Both the position numbers and the translations under genes were made by a program. Under the pieces are notes generated by a model. It saw only the letters and a program-made list of their open reading frames with translations, was not told the DNA's origin and made no database searches. DNA of 64,000 nucleotides from Thalassobacillus devorans (GTDB taxonomy: Bacteria > Bacillota > Bacilli > Bacillales > Halobacillaceae): contig NZ_JAASRY010000001.1 of assembly GCF_011761345.1 (NCBI RefSeq), positions 1,054,001 to 1,118,000 of the forward strand, in the 5' to 3' direction. Below are positions 38,392 to 46,781 of the stretch, in pieces. Positions within the stretch are counted from its first letter, which is position 1. Each line of letters starts with the position of its first letter.

Positions 38392-39648
38392 ATGAATATT
38401 GAACAACTAGCAGAACATACCGAAGACCAAATTCGTCCTTACCATACATCTATCCAATCCATTGTGGAAAAAAATCAGCGGAGAGTGCTGGAAGCCTTCC
38501 GCCGACTTAAAATCTCGGACAGCCATTTCAACCCGACAACAGGATATGGGTATGACGATTACGGCAGGGATACTTTAGAAGAACTTTATGCAGAGATCTT
38601 CGGAGGGGAAGACGCATTGGTACGTCCGCAAATCATTTCAGGTACCCATGCTATTACAACGGCTCTATTTGGTGTGTTAAGACCAGGTGATGAATTATTA
38701 TATATTACCGGGGAACCCTATGACACGTTGGAACAAGTAGTAAAAGGTTCGAATGAAAAAGATATCGGTTCCCTCAAAGATTATGGGATAAGCTATCGAT
38801 CTGTCCCCCTTACCGAATCAGGAGATATTAATTTCCCGGAAATCAGAAACGCCATAAACAAGAACACAAAAATGATAGCTATCCAGCGTTCGAAAGGGTA
38901 TGCGGACCGCCCTTCATTTACTATTGACGAAATCGCTGACATGATTAAAGAAATACGGGTTATAAAGCCGGATGCGATCGTTTTTGTGGACAATTGTTAT
39001 GGGGAGTTTGTCGAGTTGCAAGAGCCACTGCATGTCGGGGCTGATTTGATTGCGGGGTCTTTGATTAAAAATCCGGGCGGAGGAATTGTGCGTACCGGAG
39101 GTTATATAGCAGGGAATAAAGACTTAGTGGAGTTATGCAGCTACCGTCTGACCGCTCCCGGAATCGGGAAAGAAGCTGGAGCCAGTTTGAACAGTCTCCA
39201 GGAAATGTACCAGGGAATTTTTCTCGCGCCTCATATGGTTGGAGAAGCTTTGAAAGGAGCCGTTTTCACTGCCAGACTTTTAGAAGAAGCAGGCTTTACG
39301 ACGAGCCCTGCCTATCATGCGAAACGCACCGATTTAATTCAGGCAGTCGCTTTTGAAACGGCCGAGCAGATGGTTGCTTTTTGCCAGGCGATTCAGAAGA
39401 ATTCACCAATTAATTCTCACGTTACGCCGTATCCGAGCCCGATGCCAGGGTATGAAAGTGATGTCATTATGGCAGCGGGTACGTTTATCCAAGGAGCCAG
39501 TTTGGAATTGACAGCAGATGGCCCAATCCGTCCTCCGTATATGGCTTTCGTGCAAGGCGGGCTTACATACGAGCATGTCAAAATAGCTGTGAAGCTTGCG
39601 CTCGAGGAAATAGTTGAAGCAGGTTTTCATCAAATAGAAACAGGGTAA
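38392..39648 (+). CDS. ynbB: PLP-dependent methionine gamma-lyase-like protein YnbB
   Basis: 418 aa, fold-type I PLP enzyme. The pyridoxal lysine is in AGSLIKNPGGGI and the cofactor Asp in IVFVDNCYGEF. The family is often labelled methionine gamma-lyase-like, but in B. subtilis YnbB is one of the proteins needed for the 5-aminopentanol modification of EF-P. ymfF, ymfH and ymfI of the same pathway lie at 6.4-9.7 kb here. It follows hflX after 19 bases and ends at a terminator before glnR. Confidence 0.88.
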   Translation: MNIEQLAEHTEDQIRPYHTSIQSIVEKNQRRVLEAFRRLKISDSHFNPTTGYGYDDYGRDTLEELYAEIFGGEDALVRPQIISGTHAITTALFGVLRPGDELLYITGEPYDTLEQVVKGSNEKDIGSLKDYGISYRSVPLTESGDINFPEIRNAINKNTKMIAIQRSKGYADRPSFTIDEIADMIKEIRVIKPDAIVFVDNCYGEFVELQEPLHVGADLIAGSLIKNPGGGIVRTGGYIAGNKDLVELCSYRLTAPGIGKEAGASLNSLQEMYQGIFLAPHMVGEALKGAVFTARLLEEAGFTTSPAYHAKRTDLIQAVAFETAEQMVAFCQAIQKNSPINSHVTPYPSPMPGYESDVIMAAGTFIQGASLELTADGPIRPPYMAFVQGGLTYEHVKIAVKLALEEIVEAGFHQIETG

Positions 39649-39680
39649 AACTGAGATGGGGAAGCTCATTTCAGTTTTTT
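39647..39680 (+). terminator. ynbB terminator
   Basis: AAAACTGAGATG and CATTTCAGTTTT pair with one mismatch and run into a T-tract; the stem begins within the ynbB stop codon. Confidence 0.85.
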
Positions 39681-39690
39681 TATTTTCTTA

Positions 39691-39707
39691 TGTTAGTTTT
39701 CTTAACA
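39691..39707 (+). promoter_or_regulatory. GlnR/TnrA operator
   Basis: TGTTAGTTTTCTTAACA is a perfect match to the GlnR/TnrA consensus TGTNAN7TNACA. It sits just upstream of the -35 of glnRA, as in B. subtilis, where GlnR represses glnRA under nitrogen excess. Confidence 0.92.
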
Positions 39708-39711
39708 TCTC

Positions 39712-39739
39712 TTGACACATAATATTTCATTGGTATAAT
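39712..39739 (+). promoter_or_regulatory. sigma-A promoter of glnRA
   Basis: A perfect TTGACA (39712-39717) and TATAAT (39734-39739) are 16 bases apart, and the -10 is extended by TGG. This is an intrinsically strong promoter held down by the adjacent GlnR site. Confidence 0.88.
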
Positions 39740-39771
39740 TAAGTTATCACATTCAAGGGAGGTAGCCATCG

Positions 39772-40176
39772 ATGAGTGATGAAATACGACGTTCGATGCC
39801 GTTATTCCCGATTAGTATTGTTAAATCATTAACAGATCTGTCTGCGAGACAAATCCGTTATTATGAAGAGCACAATTTAGTCCACCCGGCAAGATCAGAA
39901 GGAAATCGCAGATTGTTTTCCTTTAATGATGTCGATCGTCTGCTTGAAATAAAAGCATTGATTGAAAAAGGCATCAATCTGGCAGGGATCAAACAGGTTC
40001 TATCCATGCAGAAAGTACCGGATAACGAACCGATGGATCAAGAGCAAGTCGAGGAAATCCATAATGACCTCTCAGAGAAAGAACTTCGCCGCCTGCTCCA
40101 GCAGGAATTACATACCGCTGGAAGGTACGGCAAATCATCGTTAAGACAGGGAGAATTATCACGATTCTTCCACTAA
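39772..40176 (+). CDS. glnR: glutamine synthetase repressor GlnR
   Basis: 134 aa MerR-type regulator. The N-terminal winged helix ([20 protein letters not shown], then the [20 protein letters not shown] stretch) is intact, and the C-terminal tail that senses feedback-inhibited glutamine synthetase is present (about 85-134). It represses its own operon through the perfect upstream site. It precedes glnA by 21 bases. Confidence 0.94.
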   Translation: MSDEIRRSMPLFPISIVKSLTDLSARQIRYYEEHNLVHPARSEGNRRLFSFNDVDRLLEIKALIEKGINLAGIKQVLSMQKVPDNEPMDQEQVEEIHNDLSEKELRRLLQQELHTAGRYGKSSLRQGELSRFFH

Positions 40177-40197
40177 AATATAGGAGGAAATAATTAA

Positions 40198-41529
40198 ATG
40201 GGATTAACTAGAAAAGAAATTTACAAAAAAATCGAAGAAGAAAACGTAAAATTCATCCGACTACAATTTACAGACATGCTTGGTACCATCAAAAACGTGG
40301 AAATTCCATTAAGCCAATTGGATAAGGCTTTGGATAACGAAATGATGTTCGATGGATCTTCCATCGAAGGATTTGTTCGTATCGAAGAATCTGATATGTA
40401 CTTAGTTCCAGACCCTGAAACTTTTGTAGTCTTCCCTTGGACATCCGAAAAAGGGAAAGTAGCACGTTTTATCTGTGATATTTATAACCCTGATATGACG
40501 CCATTCGAAGGGGATCCACGCTATATCCTGAAAAAGAACCTTCATAAGATGGAAGAGCTTGGATTTTCCGCATTCAATATCGGTACTGAGCCGGAATTCT
40601 TCCTGTTCAAGCTGGATGAGCGTGGAGAACCTTCCATGGAACTGAATGACAAAGGCGGGTACTTTGACCTTGCTCCAACGGACTTAGGAGAAAACTGCCG
40701 TCGCGATATCGTACTTGAACTAGAGGAAATGGGCTTTGAAATTGAAGCATCTCACCACGAGGTAGCACCTGGTCAGCACGAAATCGACTTTAAATATTCC
40801 GATGCCGTCAAGCACTGTGACGATATCCAAACGTTCAAATTGGTTGTAAAAACGATCGCCCGTAAACACGGTCTCCATGCGACATTCATGCCTAAACCAT
40901 TGTTCGGTGTCAACGGCTCTGGAATGCATGCGAACATGTCTTTATTTAAAGGAAAGCAGAATGCATTCTACGACACAGAAGGCGAACTTGAACTTTCCGA
41001 TGTTGCCTACCAGTTTACTGCCGGTATCATCAAGCACGCGACAAACTTTACAGCTGTGACAAACCCGACTGTAAACTCTTACAAACGTCTCGTACCAGGT
41101 TATGAAGCACCTTGTTACGTAGCATGGTCAGGACAAAACCGCAGTCCGTTGGTCCGTGTGCCAACTTCCCGCGGCTTAAGCACTCGTATCGAAGTACGCA
41201 GTGTCGACCCTGCAGCTAATCCATACCTTGCAATGGCAGTATTGCTGGCGTCTGGACTAGATGGTATTGAAAATGCACTGGAAGCACCTAAGCCTGTAGA
41301 CCGCAATATCTATGTCATGAATAAAGCAGAACGTGAAAAGAACGGAGTACAGGATCTTCCGGCAACACTATATGACGCATTGGAACTGCTTAAGAAAGAT
41401 GAAATCCTAGTTAAAGCACTAGGTGAACACTGCTTCGAACACTTTATTGAAGCGAAAGAAATCGAGTGGGATATGTTCCGTACACAAGTCCACCCTTGGG
41501 AACGCGAACAGTATATCTCCGTATATTAA
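40198..41529 (+). CDS. glnA: glutamine synthetase, type I
   Basis: 443 aa, the length of the GSI-alpha enzymes of Firmicutes, which lack the adenylylation loop. The substrate and metal motifs [30 protein letters not shown] and RSPLVRVP are present. It makes glutamine from glutamate and ammonia and, when inhibited by glutamine, activates GlnR. The last 15 codons and the terminator are the stretch that reappears in diverged form at 62171-62250, on the far side of the carbohydrate island, although this copy is intact. Confidence 0.97.
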   Translation: MGLTRKEIYKKIEEENVKFIRLQFTDMLGTIKNVEIPLSQLDKALDNEMMFDGSSIEGFVRIEESDMYLVPDPETFVVFPWTSEKGKVARFICDIYNPDMTPFEGDPRYILKKNLHKMEELGFSAFNIGTEPEFFLFKLDERGEPSMELNDKGGYFDLAPTDLGENCRRDIVLELEEMGFEIEASHHEVAPGQHEIDFKYSDAVKHCDDIQTFKLVVKTIARKHGLHATFMPKPLFGVNGSGMHANMSLFKGKQNAFYDTEGELELSDVAYQFTAGIIKHATNFTAVTNPTVNSYKRLVPGYEAPCYVAWSGQNRSPLVRVPTSRGLSTRIEVRSVDPAANPYLAMAVLLASGLDGIENALEAPKPVDRNIYVMNKAEREKNGVQDLPATLYDALELLKKDEILVKALGEHCFEHFIEAKEIEWDMFRTQVHPWEREQYISVY

Positions 41530-41643
41530 TCAGAAAACCCCTTGGTACTATTGGTATCAAGGGGGTTTTCTTTAGATATAAAAGACAATAAACTTATATT
41601 AAAATAAAGTATGCCCAAATTTTGACCATAATTTTTTTAAGGT
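41485..41643 (+). repeat. glnA 3'-end repeat, left copy (intact gene end)
   Basis: Bases 41485-41564 match 62171-62250 at 71 of 80 positions without gaps. They cover the last 14 sense codons, stop and terminator of glnA. Weaker similarity continues through the GACCA...TTTAAGG segment to about 41643, and may resume at 41839-41860. Confidence 0.85.
41535..41573 (+). terminator. glnRA terminator
   Basis: AAAACCCCTTG and CAAGGGGGTTTT form a stem with the inner pair GTAC/GGTATC region as loop, followed by T. A copy with compensating differences lies at about 62221-62253. Confidence 0.9.
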
Positions 41644-41680
41644 TTAATACGATTTATGACTCAGAAAAATGATTTAGTAC

Positions 41681-41707
41681 CTCTTACTTAAGGTAAGAGT
41701 ATATAAT
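41681..41707 (+). promoter_or_regulatory. dyad plus -10 element
   Basis: CTCTTAC (41681-41687) and GTAAGAG (41693-41699) flank TTAAG, and a perfect TATAAT follows at 41702-41707. There is no consensus -35. This may be an operator-controlled promoter firing into the hairpin just downstream. Confidence 0.4.
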
Positions 41708-41709
41708 CG

Positions 41710-41766
41710 GAAATAGGAATCGTGTATAAAATTATCAGACATTTTATACACGATTCCTATTTCTTT
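41710..41766 (+). terminator. 23-bp perfect hairpin with T-run
   Basis: Positions 41710-41732 and 41741-41763 are exact complements with loop TATCAGAC, and the right arm runs into TTTT. It has the form of a terminator, but the preceding -10 would start transcription within its left arm. It may instead be the end of a small mobile element. Confidence 0.6.
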
Positions 41767-42023
41767 TGTTGAGTATAATGTCAATTTAGAAAAGATCGTG
41801 GATTATCACCTAAAAAGAAAATTACTAACTTTCCAAGGATATGTCTGCTCAACCATTAGCTTGTTGGTTCTTTTTATTGCGCCGATATGTTTCGAGATGT
41901 ACAGGAGTACAATTTTAACGATTTTCTGCTGTTACCGTGAGAACATTAAATATGAGATAAAAAGTACATAAACCTCTGGTAGCGTTAGAAAATCACCCGC
42001 TAAATAGGGAAATCAATTATAAT

Positions 42024-42038
42024 CTGTAAGCGTTTCCT
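42024..42038 (+). promoter_or_regulatory. CcpA (cre) site of the PTS operon
   Basis: CTGTAAGCGTTTCCT fits the cre consensus WTGNAANCGNWNNCW at all but the first base. It lies about 45 bases upstream of the -10. Catabolite repression of a PTS operon is expected. A second, weaker cre-like core (AAAGCGCTTA) is at 42108-42117. Confidence 0.6.
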
Positions 42039-42090
42039 AAATCTTTAGGAAAAGGATTAAATTTTGTTTCTTTAGGAAATCTCATATAAT
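42033..42090 (+). promoter_or_regulatory. activator half-sites and -10 of the PTS operon
   Basis: TTTCCTAAATCTTTAGGAAA (42033-42052) is a perfect dyad of 9-bp arms. A third TTTAGGAAA half-site follows at 42071-42079 in direct orientation, immediately upstream of TATAAT (42085-42090). The poor -35 fits an activator-dependent promoter; the PRD regulator encoded in the operon is the likely binder. Confidence 0.6.
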
Positions 42091-42166
42091 TATTAGTGTA
42101 AAGCAACAAAGCGCTTAAAACCCGGGGTTATAAACTAAATAATCTAAATAGATTGAAGGTGAGATT

Positions 42167-42640
42167 TTGAGCATAAGAGCATTAATTAACGAAGACCTAA
42201 TAGATCTACATCTACATGGTTCCAACCAGCTTAATGTGATCGAGCAGATGGCTTCCATGCTGGAAAGGCAAGGACGAATAGAATCCAAATCCATTTTTAC
42301 CGAGTGTGTATTAGAGAGAGAAGCACAAGTTACAACAGGTTTTGGAAATGGAATAGCTATACCGCACGGGAAAGATGAAACAGTCAAAGACACGAGTATA
42401 TCGATAGGGAAATTATCAAATTCTGTTGACTGGAAAGCGATGGATGATCGCGATGTTTCATTTGTGATTATGCTTGCTATTCCTGAATCAGAAGCTGGCA
42501 CTACTCATCTGCAAATCCTTTCCCAACTATCTGGTAAATTAATGGATGAAGATTTTAGGGATAGTTTAATGAAAGCAAATGAAAAAGAAGACGTACTTAA
42601 CTTATTATCTGATTGTATCACTGAAAAAAATATTGGATAG
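42167..42640 (+). CDS. PTS fructose-family EIIA component
   Basis: 157 aa EIIA of the fructose/mannitol type (PTS_EIIA_2). The phosphoryl-accepting histidine is in the signature GNGIAIPHGKDETV (about His67). It takes the phosphate from HPr-P and passes it to EIIB. The TTG at 42167 is used as start, four bases after AAGGTGA; no in-frame ATG lies near. The next two genes supply EIIB and EIIC, which in E. coli MngA are fused with EIIA in one chain. Confidence 0.87.
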   Translation: MSIRALINEDLIDLHLHGSNQLNVIEQMASMLERQGRIESKSIFTECVLEREAQVTTGFGNGIAIPHGKDETVKDTSISIGKLSNSVDWKAMDDRDVSFVIMLAIPESEAGTTHLQILSQLSGKLMDEDFRDSLMKANEKEDVLNLLSDCITEKNIG

Positions 42641-42652
42641 GAGAGATATAAA

Positions 42653-42961
42653 ATGAAACTTATTGCTATTACCGCTTGTCCAGCAGGTGTGGCTCATACA
42701 CACATGGCTGCTGCAGCATTAGAATCAGCTGCGAAAAAAAATGGAGTTAAAATCAAAGTAGAAAAGCAAGGGGCTATGGGGATTGAAAATCAAATCAAAG
42801 AAAAGGAAATAGCAGATGCAGAAGCACTTATCCTTGCTGTGGATACGGCAATTGCTAAACCAGAAAGATTCGAAGGCATTCCTACGGTGAAAGTTTCTGT
42901 AGGGGAAGCTGTAAAAAATTCGCAAGGTTTAATTTCCAAGGCTATAGAACTTACAAAGTAA
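42653..42961 (+). CDS. PTS fructose-family EIIB component
   Basis: 102 aa EIIB. The phosphocysteine is Cys9 in ITACPAGVAHTHMAA, the standard fructose-family motif. It phosphorylates the sugar during transport through the EIIC encoded next. Twelve bases separate it from the EIIA gene, with an AGGAGAG site. Specificity is inferred from the operon (alpha-mannosidase and glycerate kinase), pointing to 2-O-mannosylglycerate rather than fructose. Confidence 0.88.
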   Translation: MKLIAITACPAGVAHTHMAAAALESAAKKNGVKIKVEKQGAMGIENQIKEKEIADAEALILAVDTAIAKPERFEGIPTVKVSVGEAVKNSQGLISKAIELTK

Positions 42962-42993
42962 AAATGAACTTATCATGAGTGAGGGGGATTTTT

Positions 42994-44016
42994 ATGAAAA
43001 GAATTGTAGAAGATGCAAAAACGCATCTGATGACCGGTGTATCGTACATGCTGCCTTTTGTGGTAGCCGGAGGCTTAATACTTACCATTGGTTTATTACT
43101 AGGCGGTGGTGAACAGGAGGCGGGATTTGCTAAGAAAACAGTCGATACAGGAGTTCTTATTTTTTCCCTTATGGTCCCTGTAATGGCAGCTTATATGGCC
43201 TACTCGATCTCTGATCGACCAGGTATAGCACCTGGTATGGTGGGTGGTTTAATTGCAAATGAAATTGGTGCAGGCTTTTTAGGAGGGATTGTTGCTGGTT
43301 TTATTGCTGGTTATATTGTAAATGCTCTAAAAAAACTTCCTATGCACAGATACTTTGTACAATTAAAACCTATTATCGTGATTCCTTTACTTGGTGCAGG
43401 CGCAGTAGCATTATTAATGTTTATAATAGGACAACCAATTGCAACTCTTTCAGAAGGCTTAGAGGGCTGGCTCAAATCTCTGTCTGGTGGTAACTTGCTT
43501 GTACTAGGACTTATCATAGGTGCAATGATGGCTTTTGACATGGGCGGACCGGTAAACAAAGTTGCTTTTGCCTTTTGTGTTGGAATGTTGAATCAAGAAG
43601 TTTATTACCCTATGGCTGCTTGCTGGATTGGGATTATGACTCCACCAATTGGCTTAGCATTAGCAACTAGAATTGCCCCTAAAAAATTCACGTCAGCTGA
43701 GCGTCAAAGTGCTTTGCCAACTACTTTCATGGGGGCTTCAGGCATCACGGAAGGTGCCATACCATTTGCAGTATCTGACCCTCTTCGCGTTATTCCTTCT
43801 ATCGTAGTGGGATCTGCTATCGGTGGGGCGTTGGCATTAGCATTAGGTGCACAAGCACCAATCCCAAGTGGAGGCGTCTTTGTTTTACCGTTTTTCATTA
43901 AACCGTTCATGTTTGTCATAGCCTTTGCTGTAGGGATTGTAGTTACGGCTTTAATGACAGCATTTTTAAAGAAGCCAACGGAAGAAGAACTTTCTATTAC
44001 GGAAGAAGTAGTCTAA
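42994..44016 (+). CDS. PTS fructose-family EIIC permease
   Basis: 340 aa with about nine membrane segments. Characteristic EIIC-fructose stretches are TGVSYMLPFVVAGGLIL, PGMVGG, GGPVNKVAFAF and GASGITEGAIPFAV. It is the translocation channel of the PTS. The ATG at 42994 follows GTGAGGGGG; a GTG at 42979 lies within or before that site and is rejected. A stem-loop separates it from the mannosidase gene. Confidence 0.88.
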   Translation: MKRIVEDAKTHLMTGVSYMLPFVVAGGLILTIGLLLGGGEQEAGFAKKTVDTGVLIFSLMVPVMAAYMAYSISDRPGIAPGMVGGLIANEIGAGFLGGIVAGFIAGYIVNALKKLPMHRYFVQLKPIIVIPLLGAGAVALLMFIIGQPIATLSEGLEGWLKSLSGGNLLVLGLIIGAMMAFDMGGPVNKVAFAFCVGMLNQEVYYPMAACWIGIMTPPIGLALATRIAPKKFTSAERQSALPTTFMGASGITEGAIPFAVSDPLRVIPSIVVGSAIGGALALALGAQAPIPSGGVFVLPFFIKPFMFVIAFAVGIVVTALMTAFLKKPTEEELSITEEVV

Positions 44017-44037
44017 TAATTGAACATTTTAATTACT

Positions 44038-44068
44038 GAGGGATCTAGCTATTAGTTCCCTCTTGTTT
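44038..44068 (+). terminator. attenuator-type hairpin between PTS and mannosidase genes
   Basis: GAGGGA (44038-44043) and TCCCTC (44057-44062) enclose a smaller CTA/TAG pairing, and TTGTTTT follows. It is probably leaky, lowering downstream expression or protecting the PTS mRNA. Confidence 0.55.
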
Positions 44069-44099
44069 TATATATTGTTTAAGTATCGGAGGCATTCAA

Positions 44100-46742
44100 A
44101 TGAATTTTCATCTTATTTCTCACACGCATTGGGATCGGGAATGGCATCAAACTTATCAGCAATATCGGGTGAAGCTTGTACGTTTTATGGACGAACTTAT
44201 TCAATTGCTGGAAGGCAGCCCGGAATATTCCTCTTTCATGTTGGACGGACAAACGATTGTGTTGGAAGATTATCTAGAAATAAAACCTGAAAAGAGAGAG
44301 GCAATTGTAAAGCTTGTCCAAAAGGGTCAATTACTAGTAGGACCTTGGTATATTCAGCCAGATGAATTCATTCCAAGTGGTGAATCCCTTATCAGAAACT
44401 TATTAATTGGACAACAAATCGCGGATGAATTCGGTCAGGCTATGAAGATAGGCTATCTGCCTGATTCTTTTGGGCAGTCCGCCCAAATTCCTCAAGTGTT
44501 AAATGGTTTTGGTATTAATTATGCCCTGTTCTGGCGTGGAATTACAGAGGAAGAAACTGCGAACACCGATTTTTGGTGGGAAGGTCTTGATGGTTCCAAA
44601 GTATTAACCACACACCTTCCATTAGGATATGGAAATGGAAGGGATATTTCTACCGACCATAAGCAGAATGTAAAAGTAATTGAACAGAATTTAAGTGATT
44701 TAAAAGATAAGGTAACATCTGAAAACATGTTAGTCATGTGTGGTTTTGATCAAAGAACAGCAATAAAAGAGCTGCCTGAAATCGTGGCACAATTGAACGA
44801 ATATTACTCCAGCCAGGAAAGCGATCATGCCATCAAGCTTAGTCAGCTTAAAGAATACTTTGATTCCGTGGAAAAAGAAGCAGAAAAACTGGAAACCATA
44901 AGGGGAGAATTTAGAAAAGGGAAAAATATGCGTGTACATGTCAGCATTGCATCGACCCGGCTGGATTTAAAAAGAGAAAACTACGACGTACAAAATTTAT
45001 ACGAGAACTATCTGGAACCCCTAAACGCCATGTCTTTTCTAGTTGGTAACAGCTATGACAATGCTTTGATCAACCAAGGCTGGAAGTATACTCTTCAGAA
45101 TCATGCTCACGATTCAATTTGTAATGTCTGTACAGATGCAACTCATAAGGAAATGGAAATGAGATATCTATTTGCAAAACAAATAGGAGAAACCATCCAA
45201 AATGATACAATAACCGATTTGTTAACCAATGTTGACTTTGATTTTACTAAAGGTTCGCCTATTATTGTGTTTAACACCTTAGCACACAAAAGAAAAAATG
45301 TAGTGGATACTACCATTCAGCTAAACTACAAGAACTTTACAATTGTCGACTCTAATGGAAATTCCATTCCGTATCAAATTGTTGAAACAAAGCAAGAAAA
45401 CCTCAATGATAAACAGATTGAGATTGGAGTCAAAAACGAAGATCAGTATGTATGGACTACTAGAATTAAATTCTTGGCTGAATTAGAGGGGTTAGGATAC
45501 AAAACCTTCTATATTAATGAAACAACCCCAAATCAACAAGAAACGCAGTATGTTTATGAAGATAAAGTGTTTTCAAATGACTTTTTCCAAGTGGAAATTC
45601 AACCAAATGGTGCATTAAGGGTGAAAGATCATTCAACCAATAAGGTATATGACAATTTAAACATTTTAGAAGAAAGCGGAAATGCTGGGGATGAATATGA
45701 TTTTTCTCCACCCAAAGAAGATAAGGTTATCACCACTCATCATTCTATTCCTGAAGTTTCAGTGGTACAAAATGGACCTATTTTTGCGACTGTGAAAGTT
45801 ACCCACACATTAAACGTACCCATTGATACAAATGTTGATCAGCGGTCGAAAGAAAAGAGAGAGATAACAATTGAATCATTGATAACCGTTCATCGGCATG
45901 AAGATCGGATAGATATTAAAACTTTGGTTGATAATACAGTTAAAAACCACAGAGTGCGTGCACTTTTTGAGTCTGGGTTACAGACGGGAAACCATGTGGC
46001 AGAACAGCAGTTCGGAATGATTCGCCGCGACAATTACCTCCCACAAGTCGATTACTGGGACAAAGATAAATGGGAAGAAAAATATTATCCTATTTATCCA
46101 CAGCAAAAATACGTAGACATTTCAGATAGTGAAAAGGGGATTTCTTTTCTAAATAAAGGGCTTCCTCAATATGAAATATTGAACGGGGACGAGCCAACAG
46201 TTGCCTTAACCTTACTAGCTGGAACAGATTACATGGGGAAACAAGATTTATTGGATCGTCTTGGAAGAAGGTCAGGTCTCCATGTGGAGACACCAGATAG
46301 CAGTCTGTTAGGAGAATATGAGATGGAATATGCTATTGTTCCTCATGCTGGTGATGAATTAGATGCGCAGGTTGGAAGAAAGGCCGATGAATATACAACC
46401 CCAATGAAGGCTGTACAAGTGAATGGTCAGTCAGAATCTCAAGCAACATATAAAGAAAATGAGGTATTTTTCCAGGTAGATCATCCACATGTTGCACTGA
46501 GTGCGGTCAAGAAATGTGAATATGATGATAGCATTATTGTAAGAATTTATAACACAACAACTCGGGAAATACCTGCTGTTAAAACATTTGTTAACGCTAA
46601 ATTTTTCGATAATGTAACAATGGTGGATTTGAACGAAAAACCGCTTACTAAAGAAGATAACAGGGTTCAATATAAAGATGGTAGACTTAATATCAATAAT
46701 ATAGCTAGTAATGAAATAATCAGTTTTAAGCTAAGCAAATAA
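44100..46742 (+). CDS. mngB: GH38 alpha-mannosidase, MngB-like
   Basis: 880 aa, very close to the length of E. coli MngB. The N-terminal GH38 domain has the metal motif SHTHWDREWH (His8, His10, Asp12). The nucleophile region is GYLPDSFGQSAQIPQ, with Asp122 as probable nucleophile, and a further metal His lies in NHAHDSICNVC. The long C-terminal half is the beta-sandwich typical of the family. No signal peptide is present, so it is cytosolic, as expected for an enzyme acting on a phosphorylated PTS product. With the linked glycerate kinase the likely reaction is 6-phospho-mannosylglycerate to mannose-6-phosphate plus glycerate. It could act on other alpha-mannosides. Confidence 0.85.
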   Translation: MNFHLISHTHWDREWHQTYQQYRVKLVRFMDELIQLLEGSPEYSSFMLDGQTIVLEDYLEIKPEKREAIVKLVQKGQLLVGPWYIQPDEFIPSGESLIRNLLIGQQIADEFGQAMKIGYLPDSFGQSAQIPQVLNGFGINYALFWRGITEEETANTDFWWEGLDGSKVLTTHLPLGYGNGRDISTDHKQNVKVIEQNLSDLKDKVTSENMLVMCGFDQRTAIKELPEIVAQLNEYYSSQESDHAIKLSQLKEYFDSVEKEAEKLETIRGEFRKGKNMRVHVSIASTRLDLKRENYDVQNLYENYLEPLNAMSFLVGNSYDNALINQGWKYTLQNHAHDSICNVCTDATHKEMEMRYLFAKQIGETIQNDTITDLLTNVDFDFTKGSPIIVFNTLAHKRKNVVDTTIQLNYKNFTIVDSNGNSIPYQIVETKQENLNDKQIEIGVKNEDQYVWTTRIKFLAELEGLGYKTFYINETTPNQQETQYVYEDKVFSNDFFQVEIQPNGALRVKDHSTNKVYDNLNILEESGNAGDEYDFSPPKEDKVITTHHSIPEVSVVQNGPIFATVKVTHTLNVPIDTNVDQRSKEKREITIESLITVHRHEDRIDIKTLVDNTVKNHRVRALFESGLQTGNHVAEQQFGMIRRDNYLPQVDYWDKDKWEEKYYPIYPQQKYVDISDSEKGISFLNKGLPQYEILNGDEPTVALTLLAGTDYMGKQDLLDRLGRRSGLHVETPDSSLLGEYEMEYAIVPHAGDELDAQVGRKADEYTTPMKAVQVNGQSESQATYKENEVFFQVDHPHVALSAVKKCEYDDSIIVRIYNTTTREIPAVKTFVNAKFFDNVTMVDLNEKPLTKEDNRVQYKDGRLNINNIASNEIISFKLSK

Positions 46743-46781
46743 CTTTTCACTCAAAGTTTGTATCAGAAGGGAGGGATTGTA

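Larger units (their letters stand above)
41530..42166. other. 637-bp gap between glnA and the PTS operon
   Basis: In order it holds the glnA terminator, sequence similar to the right-hand copy at 62.2 kb, a dyad with a TATAAT and a 23-bp perfect hairpin, about 170 bases with no recognisable feature (41840-42010), and the PTS control region (cre, TTTAGGAAA repeats, -10). I see no gene here. Confidence 0.7.
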
